A stretch of DNA of 64,000 bases, taken from positions 5,752,694 through 5,816,693 of the forward strand of contig NC_089285.1 in the NCBI RefSeq assembly GCF_963678975.1. Direction: 5' to 3'. Positions 1 through 12,434 of the stretch are shown here, one piece after another (the stretch's first letter is position 1; each line of letters begins with the position of its first letter). Below the pieces are notes generated by a model. That model saw only the letters and a program-made list of their open reading frames with translations. It was not told the origin of the DNA and made no database searches. The translations under genes were made by a program, and so were the position numbers. The stretch is from Dysidea avara. Taxonomy: Eukaryota > Porifera > Demospongiae > Dictyoceratida > Dysideidae.

Positions 1-1459
1 CTACAAGGTAACTTCTTCTTACTTATCTCTCTACAGGGTGATTTGTTTGTAGCTGAACTTTTTACAAGGAAACCTCTTTTAACTGAGCTCTGTACAGGTT
101 GAATTGTTTGTAGCTGAACTATCTACAAGGTAACTTCTTCTAGCTGATCTCTCTACAGGATGATTTGTTTGTAGCTGAACTATCTACAAGGTAACTTCTT
201 CTAGCTGATCTCTCTACAGGGTGATTTGTTTGTAGCTGAATTCTGTATAGGTGATTTGTTTGCAGCTGAGCTCTTTACAGAATGGTTTCTTTGTAGCTGA
301 ACTCTCTACAAGGTAACTTCTTCTAGCTGATGTATCTACAGGGTCACTAGTTTGTAGCTGAATTCTCTACATGGTGGTTTCTTTGTAACTGAACTATCTA
401 CAAGGTGACATCTTCTAGCTGATCTTTCAACAGGGTGATTTGTTTGTATTTGAACTCTCTACAAGAAATCTTCTTCTAACTGATGTTTTAACAGGGTGAA
501 TTATTTGTAGCTGAACTCTCTACAGGGTGATTTGTTTGTAGCTGATCTCTATACAGGTTACTTATTTCTAACTGATCTCTTTAATTCTGTTCAGGGTGAC
601 TGCTCTATTAGGATGACTGCTCTATTAGAGTATCTCGATCTCGCACTTGCTACACCAAGTTGGATTTCGTGTTATAACTCCGTGGATTTAAGTCTGATTC
701 TTCTACACCATTGAAGAGCCTTTCTAAGATGATAACTCCATCTGTACAGCGATTTTGAAAGCATTACCCCAAGCGGTTTACCTGGTAGGCGTGGCAAGCA
801 TAATAATAATAATAATAATAAAATAAAAATATTAAAAATTAGCTAATCTCGATTGCGTAATTGTTACACACTGTTGATTTTTTCGCTGTATCTTCCTGGT
901 TTTTAGCTCGATTTCTTTCAAACCACAAAAGGTTTGAGGTTCAATAGTTAACCTATTCACCCACCGATTTTCAGCTTCTTCCCATACGCGGTTTACCCTG
1001 TAGGCGTGACAACATATTGGTGTTATTTTTCGTGCATAATCGCTCATAACTCTTTGTCTGTTTATGGTATTCCAGCCAAAGTTGGTACCGAGATGCGCCT
1101 TTATACCCCCCTTCTGTGTGCCAAATTTCAAGGCAATCGGATAACGCGTTCGAGTTTTATAGCAGTTTTTGTAAGTGTGCGACAAGAAAAAGAAAAATAA
1201 GAAGAAAAAAAAAACGAAGAAACTCAGCCAATTTTTGAAGTCGCATATCTCGGGAACGCGCGAAGCGATTTCGCTCAAATTTGGAATGTAGAGTGCTGCA
1301 GTTGGGGGGCATGTCCACAGCAAAAATCGTCTTGTTTCATCAAGGAAGCACAGAGCTACGGAGGTGCGAAAATTTCGTTTTCTTTCTTCCTGTCAATATA
1401 CTCACGGGTGTTACGCGCCGGCTTCTTGGGCCGCACGACACACTACCGTGTGTCTTGAT
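1..1459 (+). mobile_element. Minisatellite-bearing dispersed element, copy 1 (5' end outside window)
   Basis: The first ~600 bases are a degenerate tandem array of a ~31-bp unit (GTAGCTGAACTCTCTACA... alternating with a CTTCTAGCTGATC variant). About 860 bases of non-repeated sequence follow, and the end is a perfect hairpin at 1437-1454: 7-bp stem GACACAC/GTGTGTC with loop TACC, then tail TTGAT. Two more copies in this window (17704-21525 minus, 23025-24447 plus) end at the same hairpin and tail, which fixes the 3' boundary. No transposase is encoded; open frames here are incidental. An internal minisatellite plus a 3' terminal hairpin recalls non-autonomous Helitron/Helentron derivatives (HINEs), but no CTRR terminus is present, so the class is inferred. 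Confidence 0.7.
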
Positions 1460-1460
1460 A

Positions 1461-2099
1461 TGTGACCCAGTCTGACAAAACCGGGCTTATCGCCTATTTA
1501 AAAGTATTGAGAAATGCCGGTTTTAAGTATTTAGTGTGTTGTAGCTCGCCAATGGTTGAAGCTATTTGTACCAAATTTTCACACGTTTTACACCAATTCC
1601 TTACCTTCCAGAGCATCCACTGTGCAAGTAGCCAACAACTAAGTTTCCTGCCATTTTAGATAGTTTTTAAACCGAGGTTGACTGTATCAGGCGAGCTGCA
1701 GATTGGGTGGGAGGCGGGGGCCCTGGAAGGTGGGCAAGATGGTGTTCAAAAATTGAATAGGAAGGCCAAGGGATGAATTAGGCCAAGTTTTGAGCCAACG
1801 AGGTCTCACAACTGGCTAGAATGAAAGGAAACCCACAGCAGAGGTACTTATTCAACACCACAGAGCTGTACAGCCACACACAGTCATTCCCAGGCTGACC
1901 AGAGCTCCATTAAGGTCCCACACCACACGTACGGATCGCCACTGGGCTTGGGAAAAGCAGCCAGCAAAACCAGACCACTCAAGTCTAGCTGATTTTAAAT
2001 GTGGAATTAGATAGTTTATTCATGTAGCTGTGTGCCCTGGGTGAAAAATCAAATCTGCTGACATTGGCGATAAGACCGGTTTTCTCAGACTGGGTCACA
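1461..2099. mobile_element. MITE with 34-bp TIRs and TA target duplication
   Basis: The ends are near-perfect inverted repeats (34 bp, 2 mismatches) starting TGTGACCCAGTCTGA at 1461 and ending with the reverse complement at 2099. TA flanks both sides (1459-1460 and 2100-2101). The 639-bp interior has no coding sequence. TA duplication suggests the Tc1/mariner-like group, not confirmed. It sits directly against the terminal hairpin of the preceding repeat element, so it inserted at or beside that element's end. Its TGTGAC termini resemble those of the larger element at 4124-6279. Confidence 0.8.
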
Positions 2100-2401
2100 T
2101 ATATAAAGCTGAAATTGTAATTATCTACATTCCATTCGGGCACTCAGCTATCTCGCTAACCACTGCACGTATCGAAATGGTTTGTTAGCTTCACAAAATG
2201 CTCATCATCTAGCTTCACCAAGTTTATTAAAAGACGTTTTTAACTGCTGCTGTTTGCCGTCTACAGCACGTTGAATGCAGGGCTGTAGAACAAAACTCAC
2301 TGGAATTTTTGTACAAACTGCATGGTGAATCGCAAGTAAACTCCTAAGCCATTCAAATTATGCACACCTTTATAACCAGGTTTTACTCATCCCCTAACCA
2401 C

Positions 2402-2475
2402 AGTGTTATTTGGTTAAGTGGGTAGGGCATATGCTTCATAACTGTCAGGTAGTGAGTTCAAGTCCCAGATGGAGC
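2402..2475 (+). repeat. tRNA-Met-like SINE head or tRNA pseudogene
   Basis: The run TGGTTAAGTGGGTAGGGC resembles an A box, TTCATAA an anticodon loop with CAT, and GTGAGTTCAAGTCCC a B box. Order and spacing match an elongator tRNA-Met. The acceptor, anticodon and T stems do not pair properly, so a working tRNA is unlikely. A degenerate tRNA-derived SINE or a pseudogene fits better. No poly-A tail or TSD was seen. Confidence 0.5.
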
Positions 2476-2479
2476 AACT

Positions 2480-4005
2480 TTCTTTATTTCGCTTTGAGAA
2501 TCTTTTGGCCACAACTTTTAAATGTATGCTTTTTTATGCACCTTCTTTTCCTTCTTCTGAAGCAACACTGTTATGTGTACTTCTTCATGTTACATGTGTA
2601 ACTATAGTTAAATACCAACATTTCACTAAGTGCAGCATACAGGTGAATGATGATGACATTATTAGTGGTAGGGCATAGGGAACTGTAAGTATTCCTTTAG
2701 TGCAAAAGCTGGAGCTTACATGGTTCAGTGCTGTACACATGCTTTTTGTTAGTATGTGACATGTACAGGTGACATTCTATCACCCTAATTGAAGGTGTAA
2801 AATGTTCATTGACTAGGGCAAACACCACCACATTTTAGTGTTTTGGCATGCATGTGCATTTTCTGCTTGGTACAACCAGTTTTGTCTTCTTTCACTGTGT
2901 AGATTTCATGTCACCTTTCCATCATATTTTGCATGACTGCACCTCTTTTCAGTTTTCAGTGTTTGTAAGCTTTATGTCACTATACATATAGCTGTGTCCA
3001 TTGCACGTGCATCCAATGTTAATTCATTTTGAATGGTACAAATAGCTACCAAACTTTTCAATACAAAGTCTCATGTTAAAAAGCATAGCTACTGACTACA
3101 GCAATATAGTCATACATGTATAGGATAAGATTGAGTGTCACAGTTCCCTCTTCTGCACTTATATAACAGCTTCAAAGACCAAGTTTTAAAGTGTGTAGTA
3201 TCAATAAGGATGTTGAATTAACAGGAATGGGATATGGCTATAGTATCAGTACAGGGAACACAAGTGAAGCAGATTATAGAAATGTGATGTAGGATAATAA
3301 TTATACCATGTCAATATAGCTCCATTTTGAATAAGCGCTAAATCCTTATCATACATACAACCTAATTTTTTTGTAATTTAAAGAGAAGAAGAACCGACCC
3401 TAATGGCACACCCATCCACCGCACTGTAACTCTATGCTAAGATGTTCTATTAAAAGGGTTTTGTACCTACACCTAGAGCTAGAAAAAGGAACCTATACAG
3501 AACAAAGAATATAGTGAAGAAAGCCTACTGGGGAGAGGGTAAATTACAAACAGTGGACACCCTGGACTTGGCAAGTATGAGATCGGCTGGAGCAGGAAAT
3601 ACATGGTGTCTAGAGCTTGAACTGGAGCCATGACTACACATAATGGATGACTCGAGCAGTGAAAAGTTCAAAGCACAATGTAACCAACCCATGACTAGAG
3701 GGTACATAGTGCATGTTTTTGTCACTATAAGTTATTGATAGCCGGGACAGGTACTATACTTAGCACCACACCTGTATGTACAATAAATTATTATTACACA
3801 CATGTACAATTACCTGTTCAACGTATGTGCACGCTCACATGCATCATTTCAGTGCACTAGAATATATCTACTTTAAATGCAACAAAATACATAATATGCT
3901 ATGTATACATTATGAAAATAGCACTGCATATTGATAGCTTGGTTCCCATTTAAAAAATTTATTTATTGCAGAGATGGTCCTGCACGTAGGGCAGGTACCA
4001 ATGCT
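2480..4005. other. Stretch with no recognised feature
   Basis: AT-rich sequence without a convincing coding frame, TIR pair or tandem repeat. The 66-codon minus-strand frame at 3525-3725 has no recognisable domain or splice context. Confidence 0.5.
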
Positions 4006-4009
4006 AGGT

Positions 4010-4123
4010 AACATAATAAGCTGAATATCCAAATCACAATCGTCATAATGTATATAGTTATACACAATTAAATAAAGTAAAAGAAACATAGTTAGTTATA
4101 ATCTTATGTTAATTGCTAATATA
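4010..4123 (+). repeat. Diverged outlying unit of the 169-bp satellite
   Basis: Starting at GCTGAATATCCAAATCACAA, this stretch follows the satellite consensus of the array at 6280-12374 with many substitutions, up to the left TIR of the element at 4124. The remainder of the unit (ACAACTATTTAGGTAAAC) resumes just right of that element's other end near 6282. One old satellite unit was therefore split by the insertion. Confidence 0.75.
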
Positions 4124-6279
4124 TGTGACCGTCTCAACAAAAACTCAACTTGTTTGCACAAACATGCATATGGAGAAAATTGAATATTTAAAAAAATTGC
4201 AAAATTACACAATGTTCTACTGATAATTGATTGGTATCATATCAGAGCTGATATTGGGCTTTTGGTATCGATCGGTATCGGTTATTTAGGTATTCCGATA
4301 CTGATTAGCCACACACGCCAATCGTCATCATCATAACTATCATCATAACTGCTATGCTAGTAAAACGTGAGGTACAACCGGCTGAAAATAGTGTTGAGCA
4401 TTATTCTAGCACAAAAGGCGCAAGAATTGCTTCATTAAACATTGAGCAACTGCTACCTACTATGTTTGCATGAAAAAAGATCGAAATACTCTAATAGAAC
4501 AGTCACTGCTCAATAAAATATTCTAATAGAGCAATCACACAAGCTAACTTGAAAGGTGAGTAAATTGTATGGTAATTATCGATATTGGTATCTGTAACGG
4601 TGAAAATTTACTGCTAGGTATCGGTATTGGATCGGTAGGTATTTTTCTGTATTGGTGGAACCCTAATTACACATACTACAAAGAAAAATACACAAGTGTT
4701 TTTATCAGGCCAGTAATTAGAGAAGGAAGGCTCAAACTATATACCGCCTTATTCGCCTGATCATGGAGAGTTTAAAAATCTTTGTTTTGTGTTTCTGTAG
4801 CCCCAATGGTATGCATGTCACGTACATTTGTTTATAATGTGGTAAACGTAGGCGAGATCGTCGTCATTTCTTCCAACTGTACCGTCTTCATACCTATATG
4901 TGCAAGTAACTATCCAGGGAGAACACTATTCCTTGGGTGATTTTCCAAACCACGGTGAACATTTTAAGCCTAATTACAACATTGTAAACTAATGCAAACA
5001 GAAGTTATGGTGGCGAATGTAAGCAATTGCAGTATATTTTCAGCATATTTGCTGTACAATTCGATTATCTTGTTCTTACTACTGGTTCCACCGATACAGA
5101 AAAATACCTACTGATCCAATACCGATACCTTAGCAGTAAATTTTCACCAATACAGATACCAATAATTGTCACACAATATACACACCTCTCAAGTTAGCCA
5201 TGTGTGACTGCTCTATTAGAATATTTGGGACCTGCTAAGCAAATACCCGACTAGTTTGCATTTTTATCAAACTACTTTCTATAACCAACGGGCTGTCAAA
5301 GTTTCAGGCTTACCTGGTTAATAGTTGTGGAGTTAAAGTGATAGACTGCAGGAATTGCAAAACAATCGATTTATACAACAACCATACAGGAAAAATTACA
5401 GGCACTCTTTAATCGATCATAACTCACAAAGTAAACAAGCTATGCAAATGGGACTTGGCTCATTGTCTTCACAATGGATTGGGGCATTCAGCAAGGTATG
5501 GTTTTCACCCTCCATACACTGATGCATTTAAGCAAAAAGGCTGTTTAAACATAGAAATGGCGACGTTTACGTAATGATATACTGCAATGTAAACAAATGA
5601 TGATAACTCACATTTGCTACAAGGCACTGAAACAAAATAAAGATATTCTTGCTTACCATTAACACGCGAATCCATTGGTCACTTAGTTATCTCGATTCGA
5701 GCCTTGTTTCACAATTTAATAAATTATTTTAGTAGCATGCGCTTTTTACTCAATGTATTTCAATGGGATTTTTCGCAAAATCAGAATTATGCAGGTTTTT
5801 GCTCTGTAGTGTCATATTTTATAGTGCAGTGACTGTTCTATTAGAGTATTTCGATCTTTTTCATGCAAACATAGTAAGTAGCAGTTTCTCAATGTTTAAT
5901 GAAGCAATTCCTGTACCTTTTATGCTACAATGAAGCTCAACACTATTTCCAGCCTGTTATACCCTACGTTTTGCTAGTATAGCATTTACGATGATAGTTA
6001 TGACAATGACGATTGGCGCGAGTGGCTACAAATCAGTATATATCTGAATACCTAAATAACCAATACCGATTGATACTGAAATGTCCAATATCAGATCCAA
6101 TTCGATACTGATCTAATTATCAGTGGAACACTACTGTCTAGCACTATAATTCAAAAACTACACACTACAGAAGACTAAACCTTTGGTGATCCACTCCTTG
6201 GACATGGCCGATAATGCTGAGAAAACAAAAAACTTTTGAAACTTTGGGAACAAGTTGGATTTTTGCTGAGACCGTCACA
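4124..6279. mobile_element. 2.16-kb TIR element with nested inverted repeats, TA duplication
   Basis: Outer 31-bp TIRs (TGTGACCGTCTCAACAAAAA at 4124; matching end at 6279) are flanked by TA. Inside, a second inverted pair runs roughly 4212-4520 against 5826-6133, and a third 4560-4665 against 5075-5165. The interior therefore looks like an inverted-repeat element nested in, or folded with, the outer one. About 590 bp between 5240 and 5826 breaks the symmetry, and its first part (5255-5560) is related to 49690-50030. No transposase is encoded. Target DNA was the edge of the satellite array. Confidence 0.7.
5255..5560 (+). repeat. Dispersed repeat, copy also at 49690-50030
   Basis: Both copies share the ordered blocks CTAGTTTGCATTTTT, GGGCTGT(C/T)AAAGTTTC, GCAGGCACTC(T/G)TTAATC and ACAAGCTA followed by a conserved pattern up to a GGTTTTCA(C/G)CCTC block. 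The copies are diverged but collinear. Confidence 0.6.
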
Positions 6280-9200
6280 TATAACCACAACTATTTAGGT
6301 AAACAAATACACTATAGTAACACAATATCAACTTACTCTCTGAATATCCAAATCACAATCATCATCATGTGTGTAGTTATACACAATCACATAAAGTAAA
6401 AGAAAAATAGTTAAATGTATTGGCTATAATCTTACGTTAATGTTAACATGTAACGACAACTATTTAGGTAAACAAATACACTATAGTAACACAATATCAA
6501 CTTACCCTCTGAATATCCAAATCACAATAATCATCATGTGTGTAGTTATACACAATCACATAAAGTAAAAGAAAAATAGTTAAATGTATTGGCTATAATC
6601 TTACGTTAATGTTAACATGTAACGACAACTATTTAGGTAAACAAATACACTATAGTAACACAATATCAACTTACTAACTGAATATCAAAATCACAATCAT
6701 CATCATGTGTGTAGTTATACACAATCACATAAAGTAAAAGAAAAATAGTTAAATGTATTGGCTATAATCTTACGTTAATGTTAACATGTAACGACAACTA
6801 TTTAGGTAAACAAATACACTATAGTAACACAATATCAACTTACTAACTGAATATCCAAATCACAATCATCATCATGTGTGTAGTTATACACAATCACATA
6901 AAGTAAAAGAAAAATAGTTAAATGTATTGGCTATAATCTTACGTTAATGTTAACATGTAACGACAACTATTTAGGTAAACAAATACACTATAGTAACACA
7001 ATATCAACTTACGAGCTGAATATCCAAATCACAATCATCATCATGTGTGTAGTTATACACAATCACATAAAGTAAAAGATAAATAGTTAAATGTATTGGC
7101 TATAATCTTACGTTAATGTTAACATGTAACGACAACTATTTAGGTAAACAAATACACTATAGTAACACAATATCAACTTACCCTCTGAATATCCAAATCA
7201 CAATAATCATCATGTGTGTAGTTATACACAATCACATAAAGTAAAAGAAAAATAGTTAAATGTATTGGCTATAATCTTACGTTAATGTTAACATGTAATG
7301 ACAACTATTTAGGTAAACAAATACACTATAGTAACACAATATCAACTTACTAACTGAATATCCAAATCACAATCATCATCATGTGTGTAGTTATACACAA
7401 TCACATAAAGTAAAAGAAAAATAGTTAAATGTATTGGCTATAATCTTACGTTAATGTTAACATGTAACGACAACTATTTAGGTAAACAAATACACTATAG
7501 TAACACAATATCAACTTACTCCCTGAATATCCAAATCACAATCATCATCATGTGTGTAGTTATACACAATCACATAAAGTAAAACAAAAATAGTTAAATG
7601 TATTGACTATAATCTTACATTAATGTTAACATGTAACGACAACTATTTAGGTAAACAAATACACTATAGTAACACAATATCAACTTACGAGCTGAATATC
7701 CAAATCATAATCATCATCATGTGTGTAGTTATACACAATCACATAAAGTAAAAGAAAAATGGTTAAATGTATTGGCTATAATCTTACATTAATGTTAACA
7801 TGTAACGACAACTATTTAGGTAAACAAATACACTATAGTAACACAATATCAACTTACGAGCTGAATATCCAAATCACAATCATCATCATGTGTGTAGTTA
7901 TACACAATCACATAAAGTAAAACAAAAATAGTTAAATGTATTGACTACAATCTTACATTAATGTTAACATGTAACGACAACTATTTAGGTAAACAAATAC
8001 ACTATAGTAACACAATATCAACTTACGAGCTGAATATCCAAATCATAATCATCATCATGTGTGTAGTTATACACAATCACATAAAGTAAAAGAAAAATGG
8101 TTAAATGTATTGGCTATAATCTTACATTAATGTTAACATGTAACGACAACTATTTAGGTAAACAAATACACTATAGTAACACAATATCAACTTACGAGCT
8201 GAATATCCAAATCACAATCATCATCATGTGTGTAGTTATACACAATCACATAAAGTAAAACAAAAATAGTTAAATGTATTGGCTATAATCTTACGTTAAT
8301 GTTAACATGTAACGACAACTATTTAGGTAAACAAATACACTATAGTAACACAATATCAACTTACGAGCTGAATATCCAAATCATAATCATCATCATGTGT
8401 GTAGTTATACACAATCACATAAAGTAAAAGAAAAATAGTTAAATGTATTGGCTATAATCTTACATTAATGTTAACATGTAACGACAACTATTTAGGTAAA
8501 CAAATACACTATAGTAACACAATATCAACTTACGAACTGAATATCCAAATCACAATCATCATCATGTGTGTAGTTATACACAATCACATAAAGTAAAACA
8601 AAAATAGTTAAATGTATTGGCTATAATCTTACGTTAATGTTAACATGTAACGACAACTATTTAGGTAAACAAATACACTATAGTAACACAATATCAACTT
8701 ACTAACTGAATATCAAAATCACAATCATCATCATGTGTGTAGTTATACACAATCACATAAAGTAAAAGAAAAATAGTTAAATGTATTGGCTATAATCTTA
8801 CGTTAATGTTAACATGTAACGACAACTATTTAGGTAAACAAATACACTATAGTAACACAATATCAACTTACTAACTGAATATCCAAATCACAATCATCAT
8901 CATGTGTGTAGTTATACACAATCACATAAAGTAAAAGAAAAATAGTTAAATGTATTGGCTATAATCTTACGTTAATGTTAACATGTAACGACAACTATTT
9001 AGGTAAACAAATACACTATAGTAACACAATATCAACTTACGAGCTGAATATCCAAATCACAATCATCATCATGTGTGTAGTTATACACAATCACATAAAG
9101 TAAAAGATAAATAGTTAAATGTATTGGCTATAATCTTACGTTAATGTTAACATGTAACGACAACTATTTAGGTAAACAAATACACTATAGTAACACAATA

Positions 9201-12200
9201 TCAACTTACCCTCTGAATATCCAAATCACAATAATCATCATGTGTGTAGTTATACACAATCACATAAAGTAAAAGAAAAATAGTTAAATGTATTGGCTAT
9301 AATCTTACGTTAATGTTAACATGTAATGACAACTATTTAGGTAAACAAATACACTATAGTAACACAATATCAACTTACTAACTGAATATCCAAATCACAA
9401 TCATCATCATGTGTGTAGTTATACACAATCACATAAAGTAAAAGAAAAATAGTTAAATGTATTGGCTATAATCTTACGTTAATGTTAACATGTAACGACA
9501 ACTATTTAGGTAAACAAATACACTATAGTAACACAATATCAACTTACTCCCTGAATATCCAAATCACAATCATCATCATGTGTGTAGTTATACACAATCA
9601 CATAAAGTAAAACAAAAATAGTTAAATGTATTGACTATAATCTTACATTAATGTTAACATGTAACGACAACTATTTAGGTAAACAAATACACTATAGTAA
9701 CACAATATCAACTTACGAGCTGAATATCCAAATCATAATCATCATCATGTGTGTAGTTATACACAATCACATAAAGTAAAACAAAAATAGTTAAATGTAT
9801 TGGCTATAATCTTACGTTAATGTTAACATGTAACGACAACTATTTAGGTAAACAAATACACTATAGTAACACAATATCAACTTACGAGCTGAATATCCAA
9901 ATCACAATCATCATCATGTGTGTAGTTATACACAATCACATAAAGTAAAACAAAAATAGTTAAATGTATTGGCTATAATCTTACGTTAATGTTAACATGT
10001 AACGACAACTATTTAGGTAAACAAATACACTATAGTAACACAATATCAACTTACGCCCTGAATATCCAAATCACAATCATCATCATGTGTGTAGTTATAC
10101 ACAATCACATAAAGTAAAACAAAAATAGTTAAATGTATTGGCTATAATCTTACGTTAATGTTAACATGTAACGACAACTATTTAGGTAAACAAATACACT
10201 ATAGTAACACAATATCAACTTACGAGCTGAATATCCAAATCACAATCATCATCATGTGTGTAGTTATACACAATCACATAAAGTAAAACAAAAATAGTTA
10301 AATGTATTGGCTATAATCTTACGTTAATGTTAACATGTAACGACAACTATTTAGGTAAACAAATACACTATAGTAACACAATATCAACTTACTCCCTGAA
10401 TATCCAAATCATAATCATCATCATGTGTGTAGTTATACACAATCACATAAAGTAAAACAAAAATAGTTAAATGTATTGGCTATAATCTTACGTTAATGTT
10501 AACATGTAACGACAACTATTTAGGTAAACAAATACACTATAGTAACACAATATCAACTTACGAGCTGAATATCCAAATCACAATCATCATCATGTGTGTA
10601 GTTATACACAATCACATAAAGTAAAAGAAAAATAGTTAAATGTATTGGCTATAATCTTACGTTAATGTTAACATGTAACGACAACTATTTAGGTAAACAA
10701 ATACACTATAGTAACACAATATCAACTTACTCCCTGAATATCCAAATCATAATCATCATCATGTGTGTAGTTATACACAATCACATAAAGTAAAACAAAA
10801 ATAGTTAAATGTATTGGCTATAATCTTACGTTAATGTTAACATGTAACGACAACTATTTAGGTAAACAAATACACTATAGTAACACAATATCAACTTACG
10901 AGCTGAATATCCAAATCACAATCATCATCATGTGTGTAGTTATACACAATCACATAAAGTAAAACAAAAATAGTTAAATGTATTGGCTATAATCTTACGT
11001 TAATGTTAACATGTAACGACAACTATTTAGGTAAACAAATACACTATAGTAACACAATATCAACTTACGAGCTGAATATCCAAATCACAATCATCATCAT
11101 GTGTGTAGTTATACACAATCACATAAAGTAAAACAAAAATAGTTAAATGTATTGGCTATAATCTTACGTTAATGTTAACATGTAACGACAACTATTTAGG
11201 TAAACAAATACACTATAGTAACACAATATCAACTTACGAGCTGAATATCCAAATCACAATCATCATCATGTGTGTAGTTATACACAATCACATAAAGTAA
11301 AACAAAAATAGTTAAATGTATTGGCTATAATCTTACGTTAATGTTAACATGTAACGACAACTATTTAGGTAAACAAATACACTATAGTAACACAATATCA
11401 ACTTACGAGCTGAATATCCAAATCATAATCATCATCATGTGTGTAGTTATACACAATCACATAAAGTAAAAGAAAAATGGTTAAATGTATTGGCTATAAT
11501 CTTACATTAATGTTAACATGTAACGACAACTATTTAGGTAAACAAATACACTATAGTAACACAATATCAACTTACGCCCTGAATATCCAAATCACAATCA
11601 TCATCATGTGTGTAGTTATACACAATCACATAAAGTAAAAGAAAAGTAGTTAAATGTATTGGATATAATCTTACGTTAATGTTAACATGTAACGACAACT
11701 ATTTAGGTAAACAAATACACTATAGTAACACAATATCAACTTACGCCCTGAATATCCAAATCACAATCATCATCATGTGTGTAGTTATACACAATCACAT
11801 AAAGTAAAAGAAAAATAGTTAAATGTATTGGCTATAATCTTACATTAATGTTAACATGTAACGACAACTATTTAGGTAAACAAATACACTATAGTAACAC
11901 AATATCAACTTACGAGCTGAATATCCAAATCACAATCATCATCATGTGTGTAGTTATACACAATCACATAAAGTAAAACAAAAATAGTTGAATGTATTGG
12001 CTATAATCTTACGTTAATGTTAACATGTAACGACAACTATTTAAGTAAACAAATACACTATAGTAACACAATATCAACTTACGAGCTGAATATCCAAATC
12101 ACAATCATCATCATGTGTGTAGTTATACACAATCACATAAAGTAAAACAAAAATAGTTGAATGTATTGGCTATAATCTTACGTTAATGTTAACATGTAAC

Positions 12201-12374
12201 GACAACTATTTAGGTAAACAAATACACTATAGTAACACAATATCAACTTACTCCCTGAATATCCAAATCACAATCATCATCATGTGTGTAGTTATACACA
12301 ATCACATAAAGTAAAAGAAAAATAGTTAAATGTATTGGCTATACACTACTAATAGTAACATAATATCAACTTAA
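6280..12374 (+). repeat. Satellite array, 169-bp unit, ~36 copies
   Basis: The marker TAACGACAACTATTTAGG recurs every 169 bases: 6451, 6620, 6789, 6958, 9324 (variant) and finally 12197, which is exactly 34 periods from 6451. There is no net insertion or deletion across the array. Units differ by point changes (TAA, GAG, TCC or CCC before CTGAATATC; AAAGAAAAATAG or AAACAAAAATAG). Each unit contains the imperfect dyad TGTGTAGTTATACACA. Some variant combinations recur 2028 bp (12 units) apart, showing higher-order duplication. The array has no coding content. The last unit breaks off near 12345-12374. Confidence 0.97.
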
Positions 12375-12434
12375 AATCACAAAACGTCAGTATGTTGGAA
12401 CGCATTAGATTCTGCATCTTGATTAGCCCAGCAG

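Noticed and set aside
832..1323. 163-codon minus-strand open frame
   Set aside because: It lies in the non-repeated part of a dispersed element and is broken in the other copies; composition is driven by the polypurine tract.
2402..2475. Functional tRNA-Met gene
   Set aside because: Acceptor and anticodon stems do not pair.
6280..12374. CRISPR-like regular repeats
   Set aside because: The repeats are directly abutting 169-bp units with no unique spacers, in a eukaryotic context: satellite DNA.
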